64,000 nt of DNA from Natrarchaeobaculum aegyptiacum. GTDB taxonomy: Archaea; Halobacteriota; Halobacteria; Halobacteriales; Natrialbaceae. Numbering within the stretch: position 1 is the stretch's first letter; the number at the start of each line of letters is the position of its first letter. The translations under genes were made by a program, and so were the position numbers. Shown here in pieces: positions 37,084 to 45,431 of this stretch. The notes beneath the pieces were generated by a model. It did not search any database. It was not told where the DNA came from and saw only the letters and a list, made by a program, of their open reading frames with translations. The stretch spans positions 2,294,001 to 2,358,000 of the forward strand of contig NZ_CP019893.1 in the NCBI RefSeq assembly GCF_002156705.1, given 5' to 3'.

Positions 37084-38091
37084 CTACGTGGGTTCGTACA
37101 GCCGAACTCCGTCCTCGAGTCGCGAGCGAACCTGGCCACGCCGCTCGAGCGTCCCGAGTGCGGCGAGGATCTCGCGCAACTCCATCACCTGCCGACGCGG
37201 ATGGTCGGTCCGGTCGACGGCGAGGTCGAACGCGCTCGCGGAGCCCTCTTCGGCACAGACGGACGCGACTCGATCCCGGCACTCGGCGAGTCGATCCGCG
37301 AGATCCTCGAGAGCGAACGCGACCGTTTCGTCGTAGGCGTCGTGAACGGGCCCGTGACCGGGGTAGACCCGGTCGAACGCCCGACCGTCGAGGCGCTCGA
37401 GCGCGTCTCGGTAGGCGTCGATTCCGTCGCGGACGCCGTCGGTGAGGTTGACGTGGATCGCCGCCGCCCGGAACGGCTCGACGACCATATCTCCGGCGAA
37501 GAGCACGCGCGCACCGTCGATATCGGTACCGTAGCAGTGGTGGGTGACGTGGTGACCGGGCGTGTAGATCGGGTCGAATTTGCGCCCGGCGATCGAAACC
37601 GGTTCGTCGGTGTCGATCCAGACGTCGACGTCCTCGAGTGGGAACGCGGCCCTGATCCCCTCGTGGATCTCGAGGACGCCGTCGACGGCGCGCTCGAGGC
37701 CGCTGCCGTACAGGCCGGCCTCGGTGAGGTTTCGCCTGGTTTCGGACCGGACCGTCTCGAGGTCGCGCGAGAGTCGCTCGCGGGCGATCGCGGGCGCGTA
37801 GACGGTCGGCGAGGCTGTCTCGAGGAGCGGCCGGACGCCGCCGACGTGGTCGATGTGGACGTGGGTCAACAGGAGGTGTTCGACGTCGGCGGGCTCGTAG
37901 CCGCCGTCCCGGAGGTCAGCAAAGAGCGCCGCTCGAGCCTCGTCGCCGACCATCCCGGCGTCGACGCAGATGGGTTCCTCGTCGCCGAGCAGGTACGCCG
38001 CGGCGTGGCCCGGCGGCCACTCGACCGGCGTCTCGAGGCGGTGAACGCGAGAGATACCGGTCTCTGGGACCGACTCGTTCGTCCGTGACAC
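37084..38091 (-). CDS. MBL-fold metallo-hydrolase, first copy
   Basis: A 335-residue metallo-beta-lactamase-fold protein. The metal motif is THVHIDHVGG. Later ligands lie in YTPGHHVTHH, LFAGDMVV and VYPGHGPVHD. A C-terminal winged-helix-like region (about residues 280-330) follows, as in LACTB2-type hydrolases. The role may be thioester or phosphoester hydrolysis, and the substrate is unknown. It shares architecture and wording (W-PP-HAAAYL near the start) with the MBL protein at 56928-57941, and both lie beside acyl-CoA dehydrogenase genes. Confidence 0.87.
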   Translation of the reverse strand: MSRTNESVPETGISRVHRLETPVEWPPGHAAAYLLGDEEPICVDAGMVGDEARAALFADLRDGGYEPADVEHLLLTHVHIDHVGGVRPLLETASPTVYAPAIARERLSRDLETVRSETRRNLTEAGLYGSGLERAVDGVLEIHEGIRAAFPLEDVDVWIDTDEPVSIAGRKFDPIYTPGHHVTHHCYGTDIDGARVLFAGDMVVEPFRAAAIHVNLTDGVRDGIDAYRDALERLDGRAFDRVYPGHGPVHDAYDETVAFALEDLADRLAECRDRVASVCAEEGSASAFDLAVDRTDHPRRQVMELREILAALGTLERRGQVRSRLEDGVRLYEPT

Positions 38092-38186
38092 GATTTCGCG
38101 TACGGAGTCCTCCGTGATAAACCTTGACAGTGAAGAGAGTTTACTGCCGTGACGGGGTCGTCACTTCGACGCTCTCGGCTCGCTCG

Positions 38187-38924
38187 TCAGTCCCACTCCT
38201 CGCCGATGCCGCGCAGCGAGAACGGCCCGACAGGGAGGTTGTAGCCCTCCTCGAGTGCCTTGTCGACCTGTTCTTCCGTGGCGACTCCCTCTTCGACGAC
38301 GCGCTGGGCCTCTCGCCGCATCGCCGCGTAACAGCGGTTGGCGATGAAGCCGTAGGTGCCGGGTGCGTCGTCGATGGTGACGCCGGTTTTCCCCAGTTCG
38401 TCGACGAGTTCTTCGGCGAGGTTGACGACGGCCTCGTCCGTCTCGGGGGCCTGAACGATCTCGACCATCGACATGATCGGCACGGGATTGAAGAAGTGCA
38501 TTACGGCGACTCGAGAGGGGTCCGAGACCGCGTTCGCGATGGAGGTCACCGGGAAGCCGCTCGTGTTCGAATACAGCGGCTGGTCGTCGGTGACCGCATC
38601 GAGTTCGCGGAACACCTTCCCCTTTACTGCCAGGTCTTCGGTCACCGCCTCGATCACGAAGTCGGTGCCGTCGGTCGCCGCCTCGAGGTCCGTGGTGAAG
38701 GTGAGCCGTTCGAGGATCGCTTCTTTTTCGTCTTCGTCTATGTAGCCGCCTTCGACGGCATCGTCGAGGCCGTAGTTACCCGAGATCAGCCGATCGCGGG
38801 CTTCTTCGGCGAGGTCTTCGTTGATCTCGCGGACGCGGACGTCGTAGCCCGCTCGCGCGAGGACCTGTGCGATTCCGCTGCCCATGATGCCGCCACCGAT
38901 AACTGCCGCTGTACCTTGTGGCAT
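38187..38924 (-). CDS. 3-hydroxyacyl-CoA dehydrogenase, short form
   Basis: A 245-residue NAD enzyme oxidising 3-hydroxyacyl-CoA. The NAD fold is AVIGGGIMGSGIAQVLARAGYDV. The active-site region includes YSNTSGFPVTSIA and HFFNPVPIMSMVEIV, with the catalytic His in MHFFNP. The C-terminal domain begins at YGFIANRCYAAM but stops at GPFSLRGIGEEWD, about 40 residues short of the usual family length. The bases after the stop do not encode the missing end in any frame I checked. It may be a natural short subfamily or a truncated gene. Confidence 0.85.
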   Translation of the reverse strand: MPQGTAAVIGGGIMGSGIAQVLARAGYDVRVREINEDLAEEARDRLISGNYGLDDAVEGGYIDEDEKEAILERLTFTTDLEAATDGTDFVIEAVTEDLAVKGKVFRELDAVTDDQPLYSNTSGFPVTSIANAVSDPSRVAVMHFFNPVPIMSMVEIVQAPETDEAVVNLAEELVDELGKTGVTIDDAPGTYGFIANRCYAAMRREAQRVVEEGVATEEQVDKALEEGYNLPVGPFSLRGIGEEWD

Positions 38925-39036
38925 GGAGACACGTATCACAGTGTGTGACTTAGTTCTTGCGTGACGACGTGAGTCGGACGGGCACGGCCGTCGGTCGGAC
39001 GGTCGAGAACGGAACGATCGAATCGTGACGGAGGCT

Positions 39037-40335
39037 TCAGTCGGCCTTGACGACGCCGGTCGTGACCTCGGGATTCCGGATGAGCGGGACCGACACGATC
39101 AGCAGGCAGACGAAGACGAGCGCCCCGCAGATGACGTACGTCAACTGGTAGCCGAACCAGTTTTCGGCGGCCGGAATCGCGAGCAGCGGCCCGAGAGTGA
39201 GGCCGACGTCGCCCATGACCTGGTAGACGCCTCCCATTCGTCCGAGTTCGTCTCCCGGCGTGAGATCACCCAGAATCGCGAGCAGGACAGGCGCAGCCAT
39301 GCCCATCCCGAATCCGATCAGGACGATCGCACCGAGCAACAACTCGAGGGTCGGGTAGAACGCGATGATGATGAACCCGGCTGCGACCGCGCTAAACGCC
39401 GGCAGCGTCAGCACCGTGCGGTCCCGCAGGCGATCGGAGAGCCAGCCAGTGAACAGGGTCGTCGTCCCGGAGACGATAACCCCGACTGCCATGACGACTC
39501 CGCTGATCCCTGCAGCCTCGAGTACCGAGAGTTCCATCCCGTGAACGTCAGCGTACCGGGCGAGCGTGCTCAGGATGACGCCGCCCCAGAGAAACCGGAG
39601 GGTAAAATTCCCGTATCCGATAGCCATGACGGCAGGTCGATCCAGCAGGATTCCGGGGATGTCTCGAAGCCGTGCGGATTCCTCGTCGGTTCCGCCGTGG
39701 ACACGAGGGAGGACGACCGTCGCGACCGTCCCGGCGATGAGCGCGAGCGTCCCGGCGACGGCGAACGCAGTCGCCATTCCTGCGATGTCGGTCAACACGC
39801 CGCCGATGATCAGCCCGGAGGGGAACCCCATCGACTGGATGCCACGGAGGATGCCGACCCACTGACCGCGGTTGTCGACGGTCGTCACGTGGGTGATCGT
39901 CGCGAACGCACCGAGGAAGACGAACGCACTGCCCAGCCCCCAGAACAGGCGCGCGAGCACGAAGACGAGTGCCGGGGCCGACACTTCGCCCACGATGGGA
40001 AACGCTCCGATGACGTACGCCGGGGTGTACAGCCCGACGAGGTAGCCGAACGGGGCCAGCGCCTGAGTGTAGAGCCCGAAGATCATCGGCTTGCGCGTCC
40101 CGTAGCGGTCGATGATCGACCCGGCCGGCGTGTTCATCACCAGCCGCGAGATCCGGTTAGCCGACAGGATGATACTCAACATCACCGCAGTGATGACGAG
40201 GTGCTCGTCGAGCAACGGTAGCGTGGGGAACGCGACACCGGTCGCTACGCCCCCGAAGAACACGCCGGCGATGACGGCGAGGGCAACCGTCCGAATCTCT
40301 CGGTTTGTGTACGTCTTCTGTCCCGTCTCACTCAT
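39037..40335 (-). CDS. MFS transporter
   Basis: A 432-residue twelve-helix major facilitator protein. The helix 2-3 loop carries GSIIDRYGTRKPMIFG, and the helix 8-9 loop carries GWLSDRLRDRTVL. The short cytosolic N-terminus MSETGQKTYTNRE lacks a signal peptide. Its place in a cluster of acyl-CoA genes suggests uptake or efflux of an organic acid, but nothing in the sequence fixes the substrate. It follows the second acyl-CoA ligase on the same strand, with a large hairpin in the gap. Confidence 0.87.
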   Translation of the reverse strand: MSETGQKTYTNREIRTVALAVIAGVFFGGVATGVAFPTLPLLDEHLVITAVMLSIILSANRISRLVMNTPAGSIIDRYGTRKPMIFGLYTQALAPFGYLVGLYTPAYVIGAFPIVGEVSAPALVFVLARLFWGLGSAFVFLGAFATITHVTTVDNRGQWVGILRGIQSMGFPSGLIIGGVLTDIAGMATAFAVAGTLALIAGTVATVVLPRVHGGTDEESARLRDIPGILLDRPAVMAIGYGNFTLRFLWGGVILSTLARYADVHGMELSVLEAAGISGVVMAVGVIVSGTTTLFTGWLSDRLRDRTVLTLPAFSAVAAGFIIIAFYPTLELLLGAIVLIGFGMGMAAPVLLAILGDLTPGDELGRMGGVYQVMGDVGLTLGPLLAIPAAENWFGYQLTYVICGALVFVCLLIVSVPLIRNPEVTTGVVKAD

Positions 40336-40479
40336 CGCATCTACTCACCTGATTCACCGGTACTGCCTTGAGGGTTGTGTTCTCCTGCCGTCCACGTCGT
40401 CTCGAGTTCCTGATGTGTTGATACCGCTCGTTCGATATGGTGGTTCGCTTCGGTCGATCTAGTGGCGGTCCACGCCTGA

Positions 40480-40525
40480 ACTGATAGGTCGAACCGACTG
40501 ACGCCGATCGGTTCGACCTATCAGT
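40480..40525. repeat. perfect 18-bp inverted repeat with 10-base loop
   Basis: ACTGATAGGTCGAACCGA (40480-40497) pairs with TCGGTTCGACCTATCAGT (40508-40525) without mismatch. It lies 45 bases beyond the stop of the second acyl-CoA ligase and ahead of the MFS gene, both leftward. It may end ligase transcription or bind a regulator. No U-tract follows on the reverse strand. Confidence 0.8.
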
Positions 40526-40569
40526 CGACGCTTGGAACGGTACTAGCGCTGGCGCAGCGGGTCGGTCGG

Positions 40570-42171
40570 TCACGACTCCTCGACGTATCGTTCCGTAAAT
40601 TCGTCTTCGAGCTCCGTCTTTCTGACCTTGCCACTGCCGGTCTTGGGTAACTCCTCGCGGATTTCGACGTACCGGGGGTGCTTGTAGGGGGCGAGTTCGT
40701 CGAGGACGTACTCGGAGACTGCTTCTTCGGTGAGCGTCGCGCCGTCTTTCGGGACGACCGCGGCGGCGACCGTCTCCCCGCGCCGTTCGTCCGGCACGCC
40801 GAAGACCGCCGCCTCGAGGACGTCGGGGTGGTCGTAGAGGGCGTTCTCGATTTCGCGGGGGTAGACGTTGTAGCCTGCCGTCAGCACCATCTCTTTTTCG
40901 CGCCCTTTGATGTAGTGGTAGTTGTCCTCGTCCCGGGAGGCGATGTCGCCGGTACGGAAGAAGCCGTCCTCGGTGAACGCCTCCTCGTTAGCCTCGGGAT
41001 TCTCGTAGTAGCCTTTCATCACCTGTGGGCCGTCGACCAGCAGTTCGCCCTCCTCGCCGACGTCGACTACCTCGCCGTCCTCGTCAACGATCTTCGAGCG
41101 AGTATGTCCGATCGGCTGGCCGACGCTCCCCGGCCGATTGCCGAGGGTCGACGCCGTGATCGTGTGGGTCCCCGCAGTCGTCTCCGTGAGTCCGTACCCC
41201 TCCGAGAGACTCACCTCGAAGGTCTCCTCGAACTCCTGCTGGACCGGCTTCGGCAGTTTGTCCCCACCCTGACCCGCGCGGAGGAGGGTCTCGAGGTCGT
41301 ACTCCTCGGGGTCGTAGGCGTCGAGCAGGTCGTTGAACATCGTCGCGACGCCGACGAACGCCGGCACGTCGTGTTCGTCGAGCAACTCGAGGACGCGTTC
41401 TGGGTCCCACTGGTCCGGCCGCAGCAGGTGCAGCGTCCGGCCGGCACACAGCGAGGACATCATCTGGAGGCAGCCGGTGATGTGGTACATCGGAAGGATG
41501 ATCAGCCCGTCGCCTTTGATCGGACTGACGCTGTAATTCGAGACGCTGTTTGCGATCTGGACACGGAAGTTCCGGTGGGTCAGCAGGACGCCCTTCGGGT
41601 TGCCGGTCGTCCCCGAAGTGTACGGCTGCAAGAGTGTGTCCTCGTCCTCGCGCTCGACGGGCAACGACGCTGTCACCGTCCCACCGCTTCCCGCGTCCGG
41701 GAGCGACCTCGCGGGGGAGTCCTCGAGGACTCCCGCGTCGCTGGTCGAGAGAATCTCGGCCTCGAGGTCGGAGACGGCGTCGACGACGTGGTTACCTGGT
41801 TCGCCCGAGACGACGATCGCCTCGGCGTCGGCGTGGTCGACCTGGTAGGCGATCTCGCGGCGCCGGTAGGCGGGATTCAGCGGGCTCGCGACGACGCCGG
41901 CGCGGGTGGCCGCCCAGATCGTCGCACAGAAGTCGATGCTGTTCGGGATGTAGACGCAGGCCCGATCGCCTACGTCGAGCCCCGCCCCACGGAGGCCGCG
42001 GGCGTACTGGTCGACCAGTTCGTCGAATGCGCTGTAGGTGACCGACTCACCGTCGTGCTCGATCGCGATCTCGTCTGGGGAATTCGCGATCGCTCGCTCC
42101 AGTAGATTCGCGACGTTCCCGTCGTAGGGTGGCTCGAGGAGCGTGTCAGCTGGGACGATGTCGAGATCCAT
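40570..42171 (-). CDS. acyl-CoA synthetase (AMP-forming ligase), second copy
   Basis: A 533-residue ANL-family ligase. Motifs are the P-loop YTSGTTGNPKGVLLTH, GYGLTETTAGTH, FFRTGDIASRDEDNYH, and the catalytic Lys in PKTGSGKVRKTEL. The protein has the same plan and much wording in common with the ligase at 33955-35523, so the two are paralogues with perhaps different acid substrates. It starts MDLDIVPADTLLEPPYDG. It is divergent from the MaoC gene and its short upstream ORF. Confidence 0.9.
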   Translation of the reverse strand: MDLDIVPADTLLEPPYDGNVANLLERAIANSPDEIAIEHDGESVTYSAFDELVDQYARGLRGAGLDVGDRACVYIPNSIDFCATIWAATRAGVVASPLNPAYRRREIAYQVDHADAEAIVVSGEPGNHVVDAVSDLEAEILSTSDAGVLEDSPARSLPDAGSGGTVTASLPVEREDEDTLLQPYTSGTTGNPKGVLLTHRNFRVQIANSVSNYSVSPIKGDGLIILPMYHITGCLQMMSSLCAGRTLHLLRPDQWDPERVLELLDEHDVPAFVGVATMFNDLLDAYDPEEYDLETLLRAGQGGDKLPKPVQQEFEETFEVSLSEGYGLTETTAGTHTITASTLGNRPGSVGQPIGHTRSKIVDEDGEVVDVGEEGELLVDGPQVMKGYYENPEANEEAFTEDGFFRTGDIASRDEDNYHYIKGREKEMVLTAGYNVYPREIENALYDHPDVLEAAVFGVPDERRGETVAAAVVPKDGATLTEEAVSEYVLDELAPYKHPRYVEIREELPKTGSGKVRKTELEDEFTERYVEES

Positions 42172-42294
42172 GTCACCGTGGTTTGTCAGATTCGCTCAAA
42201 AGCGTATGGGTAGTGGTAACCCAAAACACGATTGTCGTCGGACGCTGACAGCGACGGGCACAGTTATAGCCCTGGTACCCAAATCGTCTGGGAA

Positions 42295-42384
42295 ATGCCA
42301 GAACGATCGCTCACACAGGTGCAGTTCACGCGTCGGTTCGAGCCCGCCGTCCCGGCCGCTCGAGGTGGTCTCCGTGCCAACTAA
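42295..42384 (+). CDS. 29-residue upstream ORF overlapping the MaoC start
   Basis: An ATG at 42295 lies about 30 bases after a TATA-like AGTTATAGCC (42259-42268), the spacing of a leaderless transcript. It opens a 29-codon frame (MPERSLTQVQFTRRFEP...) that stops at 42382-42384, eleven bases inside the MaoC reading frame. The MaoC GTG at 42374 has no TATA box of its own at the expected place. The peptide has no recognisable family. It may act as a leader that couples translation, or it may mark a frameshifted old N-terminus. Confidence 0.45.
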   Translation: MPERSLTQVQFTRRFEPAVPAARGGLRAN

Positions 42385-43348
42385 ACCGCTCTCGGAGCTC
42401 GAGGCGCTCGTCGGCGAGTCCCGCGTCACCGTCGAGGACTTCCGGATCGAAGCCGGGAAAGTCGAGGAGTTCGCCCGCGCAGTCACGGACTCGAACCCGA
42501 TCTATCGGGACGAGGCCGTCGCACGGGAAGCCGGTCTCGAATCGATTCCCGCACCACTGACGTACGCGCGAGTGAGCCGATTCCCTCGCTATCAGGTCAC
42601 GGAAGACGGGACCTACGGCTTCGACGTCGGCTTCCGGCCGGAGTACGTCCTCCACGGCGAACAGGCCTACGAGTACGACCGCCCGCTCGCCGTCGGCGAC
42701 GTCCTGACGGGGACGACCACGCTGGCCGACGTGTTCCAGCGCGAGGGCGGCCGGGCGGGGACGATGACCTTCGCGGTCTACGAAACCGAGTACCACGACC
42801 AGTCCGGCGAGCGGCTCCTCCTCGATCGGGCGACGGCGATCGAGACCGAGGGTGCCGTCGACGACGGTGACGGTGGAGCCGGTACGGACGGAGACGACGA
42901 CGACACCGTGGACGAGGCCCCCGAACCAGTCAGCGTCGACACCGTCCGCTCGAGCGCCGACGTCGCGGTCGGCGACACCGGTCCACAGATCGTCGTCCCG
43001 GACCTCGAGCGCCGCCACTTCGTAAAGTACGCCGGTGCGAGCGGTGACTTCAATCCGATCCACTACGACGAGCCCTACGCCCGCGCGGCGGGCAACGAGC
43101 GCGTCTTCGGCCAGGGGATGTTCACCGCAGGAGTCACCTCCCGCGTCGTCAGCGACTGGTTCGGCGTCGACGCGGTCGACTCCTTCGGCGTCCGCTTCCA
43201 GTCGCGCGTCTTCCCCGGCGACACCGTCGTCGCTACCGGCGAGGTCGTCGACGTCACCGGTGATACCGTCTCGGTCGACCTCGAGACACAGACCGCCGCG
43301 GGCGAGACGCTCCTGACGGGCTCGGCGACGGCGACGCTCGAGGAGTAG
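42374..43348 (+). CDS. double-hotdog MaoC-type enoyl-CoA hydratase
   Basis: A 324-residue protein of two hotdog domains. The N-terminal half is FAS1-dehydratase-like (EEFARAVTDSNPIYRDEAVAREAG). The C-terminal half carries the full hydratase motif YAGASGDFNPIHYDEPYARAAG, with the catalytic Asp/His pair and a downstream VFGQGMFTAG. The two are joined by an acidic linker (residues about 165-195). MaoC proteins hydrate 2-enoyl-CoA, giving the (R)-3-hydroxy isomer. GTG 42374 (MPTKPLSELEALVG) fits the family start, with GTG 42365 as an alternative. It is convergent to the DUF35 and thiolase-like genes. Confidence 0.87.
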   Translation: MPTKPLSELEALVGESRVTVEDFRIEAGKVEEFARAVTDSNPIYRDEAVAREAGLESIPAPLTYARVSRFPRYQVTEDGTYGFDVGFRPEYVLHGEQAYEYDRPLAVGDVLTGTTTLADVFQREGGRAGTMTFAVYETEYHDQSGERLLLDRATAIETEGAVDDGDGGAGTDGDDDDTVDEAPEPVSVDTVRSSADVAVGDTGPQIVVPDLERRHFVKYAGASGDFNPIHYDEPYARAAGNERVFGQGMFTAGVTSRVVSDWFGVDAVDSFGVRFQSRVFPGDTVVATGEVVDVTGDTVSVDLETQTAAGETLLTGSATATLEE

Positions 43349-43384
43349 CGCGCTCGAGGGCCGAAAAATAGCACCGAATCAGTT

Positions 43385-43813
43385 CTATCGAAGTTCGAAC
43401 ACCGGGAGCGCCGCCTCGTCTGTGACCTGCCAGAAGGTGACGCCGACCGGTGCACCGACCTCGATCTCGTCGGGCTCGCAGTCGACGAGCGCGAGCAATC
43501 GCGGTCCCTCCGTGAGTTCGACGTTCGCGACGACGTACGGGGTCCGGTCTTTGAAACCGGGTTCTCCCGGAATGTGACAGACGGTGTACGTATACACCGT
43601 GCCGGTTCCCTCACTCACCTCGAAGGCGGGATCGACGGCACCACAGCCCGTACAGACCGCCCGCGGGTAGAGCTGGCTCGTTCCACACTCCGCACAGCGC
43701 TGGTACAGCAATTCACCCTCGAGCGTGGCCGCCCAGAAGTCGGCGTTCGCGCCGTTTGGAACCGGGACCGGTCCCTCCCACTCCTCGCGACGGTCTTCGA
43801 CGTCCCCCGTCAT
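43385..43813 (-). CDS. DUF35 zinc-ribbon/OB-fold protein
   Basis: A 142-residue acyl-CoA-associated protein. The zinc ribbon has C40, C43, C54 and C57 (QRCAECG ... VCTGCG). An OB-fold follows at about residues 65-140 (GTGTVYTYTVCHIP, PYVVANVELTEGPRLLALV). DUF35 proteins are obligate partners of thiolase-like enzymes such as Ltp2 and archaeal acetoacetyl-CoA thiolase. Its start overlaps the stop of the thiolase-like gene by four bases, so the two are made together. Confidence 0.92.
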   Translation of the reverse strand: MTGDVEDRREEWEGPVPVPNGANADFWAATLEGELLYQRCAECGTSQLYPRAVCTGCGAVDPAFEVSEGTGTVYTYTVCHIPGEPGFKDRTPYVVANVELTEGPRLLALVDCEPDEIEVGAPVGVTFWQVTDEAALPVFELR

Positions 43814-44958
43814 GCTTCCCTCCGGAGGACCACGGTACTGCTCGAGGAGAGCAGGCCACCGGTGCCGTGTGCGACGGCGACCTCCGCGCCGTCGACCTGT
43901 CGCTGTCCCGTGTAGTCGCCGCGAAGCTGGCGTGCGGCCTCGATGAGGACGAACACGCCGAAGTGACCGGGGTGACAGTACGAGAGTCCACCGCCCTGTG
44001 TGTTCATCGGTAACTCGCCGCCGGGGGCGGTCGCGCCGTCTTCGACGAACTGGCCACCCTCGCCTTTCTCGCAGAAGCCGAGGTCCTCGAGGGTGACCAG
44101 CGCGGTGTAGGTGAACGAGTCGTACAGCTGGGCGACGTCGACGTCGTCGTGGGTGATTCCGGCCTGCTTGAAGGCTTTCGGCCCGGTGACGGCCGCGCCG
44201 GTGGTCGTCATGTCCGGCATCTCGCTGACGTCGCCGCGGTGGGTGGTCGTCGAGGCGACCCCGGCGACCGAAATCTCTGGGACCCCGAGTTCGCGCGCTT
44301 TCTCTTCCGAGACGAGGACGACCGCGCCCCCGCCATCGGAGACGAGACAGCAGTCGTACATGTTAAACGGCTCGGCAATCGGCCGCGAGTCGAGGACGTC
44401 GTCGACGGTGATCGGGTCGCGGTGTTCGGCTTTCGGATTGAGTGCGGCCCACTCGCGAGTCGAGACGGCGACTTCGGCCAGTTGCTCTTCGGTCGTCCCG
44501 TACTCGTGCATGTGCCGGCGAGCGGCCATCGCGTACGCCCCCGGCGGCCGGAACAGCCCCGTCGGCCGAACGAAGCTCTCGACGGGGTGGTCGACCTCGA
44601 GCGAGCGATCCCGTCCCGAGCCGGTTCGACTGGTCGAGCCGTAGGCGATGACGACCACGTCGGCCCGGTCCCGGGCCATCGCGTCTGCGACGTGGCCACA
44701 GAAGTGCTCGAACGACGACCCACCGATTTCGGTGCCCTCGAGGAACGACGGTTCGTCGAGGTCGAGGTACTCCGACAGCAACAGTGCGGGCATGTAGTCG
44801 TCTCCGCCGGCGACCGCGACGCCGTCGACTTCCTCGAGGGTGAGGTCGGCGTCCTCGAGGGCGCGGACGGTCGCGATCGCGGCGTTGTCGAGCCAGCTTC
44901 TGTCGGGTGTTTCGATCAGGTCGCTCTCGGCGACTCCGGCGACGATCGGTTCAGACAC
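43810..44958 (-). CDS. thiolase-superfamily (SCP-x/Ltp2-like) protein lacking the usual nucleophilic Cys
   Basis: A 382-residue thiolase-fold protein. Where thiolases have the CxSG nucleophile loop, this one reads EIGGSSFEHFCG, with no Cys at the expected place. The C-terminal loops are GGGLSYCHPGHFG (His kept) and AHGTGGLLSS. This matches lipid-transfer/Ltp2-like aldolases and not true thiolases. Ltp2-type enzymes cleave 3-hydroxyacyl-CoA by a retro-aldol step with a DUF35 partner, and a DUF35 gene overlaps the end here. The start is uncertain: GTG 44958 (VSEPIVAGVAES) fits the fold, and ATG 45060 would add 34 residues. Confidence 0.82.
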   Translation of the reverse strand: MSEPIVAGVAESDLIETPDRSWLDNAAIATVRALEDADLTLEEVDGVAVAGGDDYMPALLLSEYLDLDEPSFLEGTEIGGSSFEHFCGHVADAMARDRADVVVIAYGSTSRTGSGRDRSLEVDHPVESFVRPTGLFRPPGAYAMAARRHMHEYGTTEEQLAEVAVSTREWAALNPKAEHRDPITVDDVLDSRPIAEPFNMYDCCLVSDGGGAVVLVSEEKARELGVPEISVAGVASTTTHRGDVSEMPDMTTTGAAVTGPKAFKQAGITHDDVDVAQLYDSFTYTALVTLEDLGFCEKGEGGQFVEDGATAPGGELPMNTQGGGLSYCHPGHFGVFVLIEAARQLRGDYTGQRQVDGAEVAVAHGTGGLLSSSSTVVLRREA

Positions 44959-45022
44959 AGCTATCACTCCGCCTCGTGACGGCGTCCATGGCACGTGGTT
45001 TTTCGAGTGTGGACAAATAGGT

Positions 45023-45039
45023 TGTGGTACCGTACCACA
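45023..45039. promoter_or_regulatory. 17-bp palindrome in the thiolase-like/MTH865 divergent region
   Basis: TGTGGTAC-C-GTACCACA is a perfect 8-bp inverted repeat with one central base. It lies between the leftward thiolase-like gene and the rightward MTH865-like gene, a good place for a repressor site. The bound protein is unknown. The window's IclR protein is one candidate. Confidence 0.5.
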
Positions 45040-45148
45040 CGTGCTGGTATCGTGTGACATTCCAGCCGCCGCTCCGGGTTCGTAATCGTGGCGGATGTCA
45101 ACGGTGTAAACTATTATGAGGGTGACGCGTCTTATCGCCGAACGGACT

Positions 45149-45427
45149 ATGTCCGACCCAGACCCCGAGGAGATCCGAGCACAGTTGATCGACGCGTTCG
45201 AGGGCGCAGATTACCCCGTTTCGAACCCGATGGAGTTCTTGCCGGCGCTGCCGAACGGGCCCGCGACGACGTTCGAGTCCGGTGACTTCTCGATGTCGAT
45301 CATGGAACTACAGAACGCCGCCGATGGCGACGGCGGTGGTGGGGACCGCTACCCCTACCACAGCGCCGAGGAGGTCGCTGACGACATTCTCGAGGGCCTG
45401 CAGGAGGCCGGCGAACTGCCGAGCTAA
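45149..45427 (+). CDS. MTH865-family small protein
   Basis: A 92-residue acidic helical protein starting MSDPDPEEIRAQLIDAFEGADYPV. It matches the MTH865 family by the FEGADYPVSNPMEFLPALPNGP block and the C-terminal YPYHSAEEVADDILEGL. A structure is known for the family, but no function. ATG 45149 is used. The eleven upstream in-frame codons overlap the probable promoter (CTATTATGA at 45112-45120). It is divergent from the thiolase-like operon. Confidence 0.8.
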   Translation: MSDPDPEEIRAQLIDAFEGADYPVSNPMEFLPALPNGPATTFESGDFSMSIMELQNAADGDGGGGDRYPYHSAEEVADDILEGLQEAGELPS

Positions 45428-45431
45428 TCGA

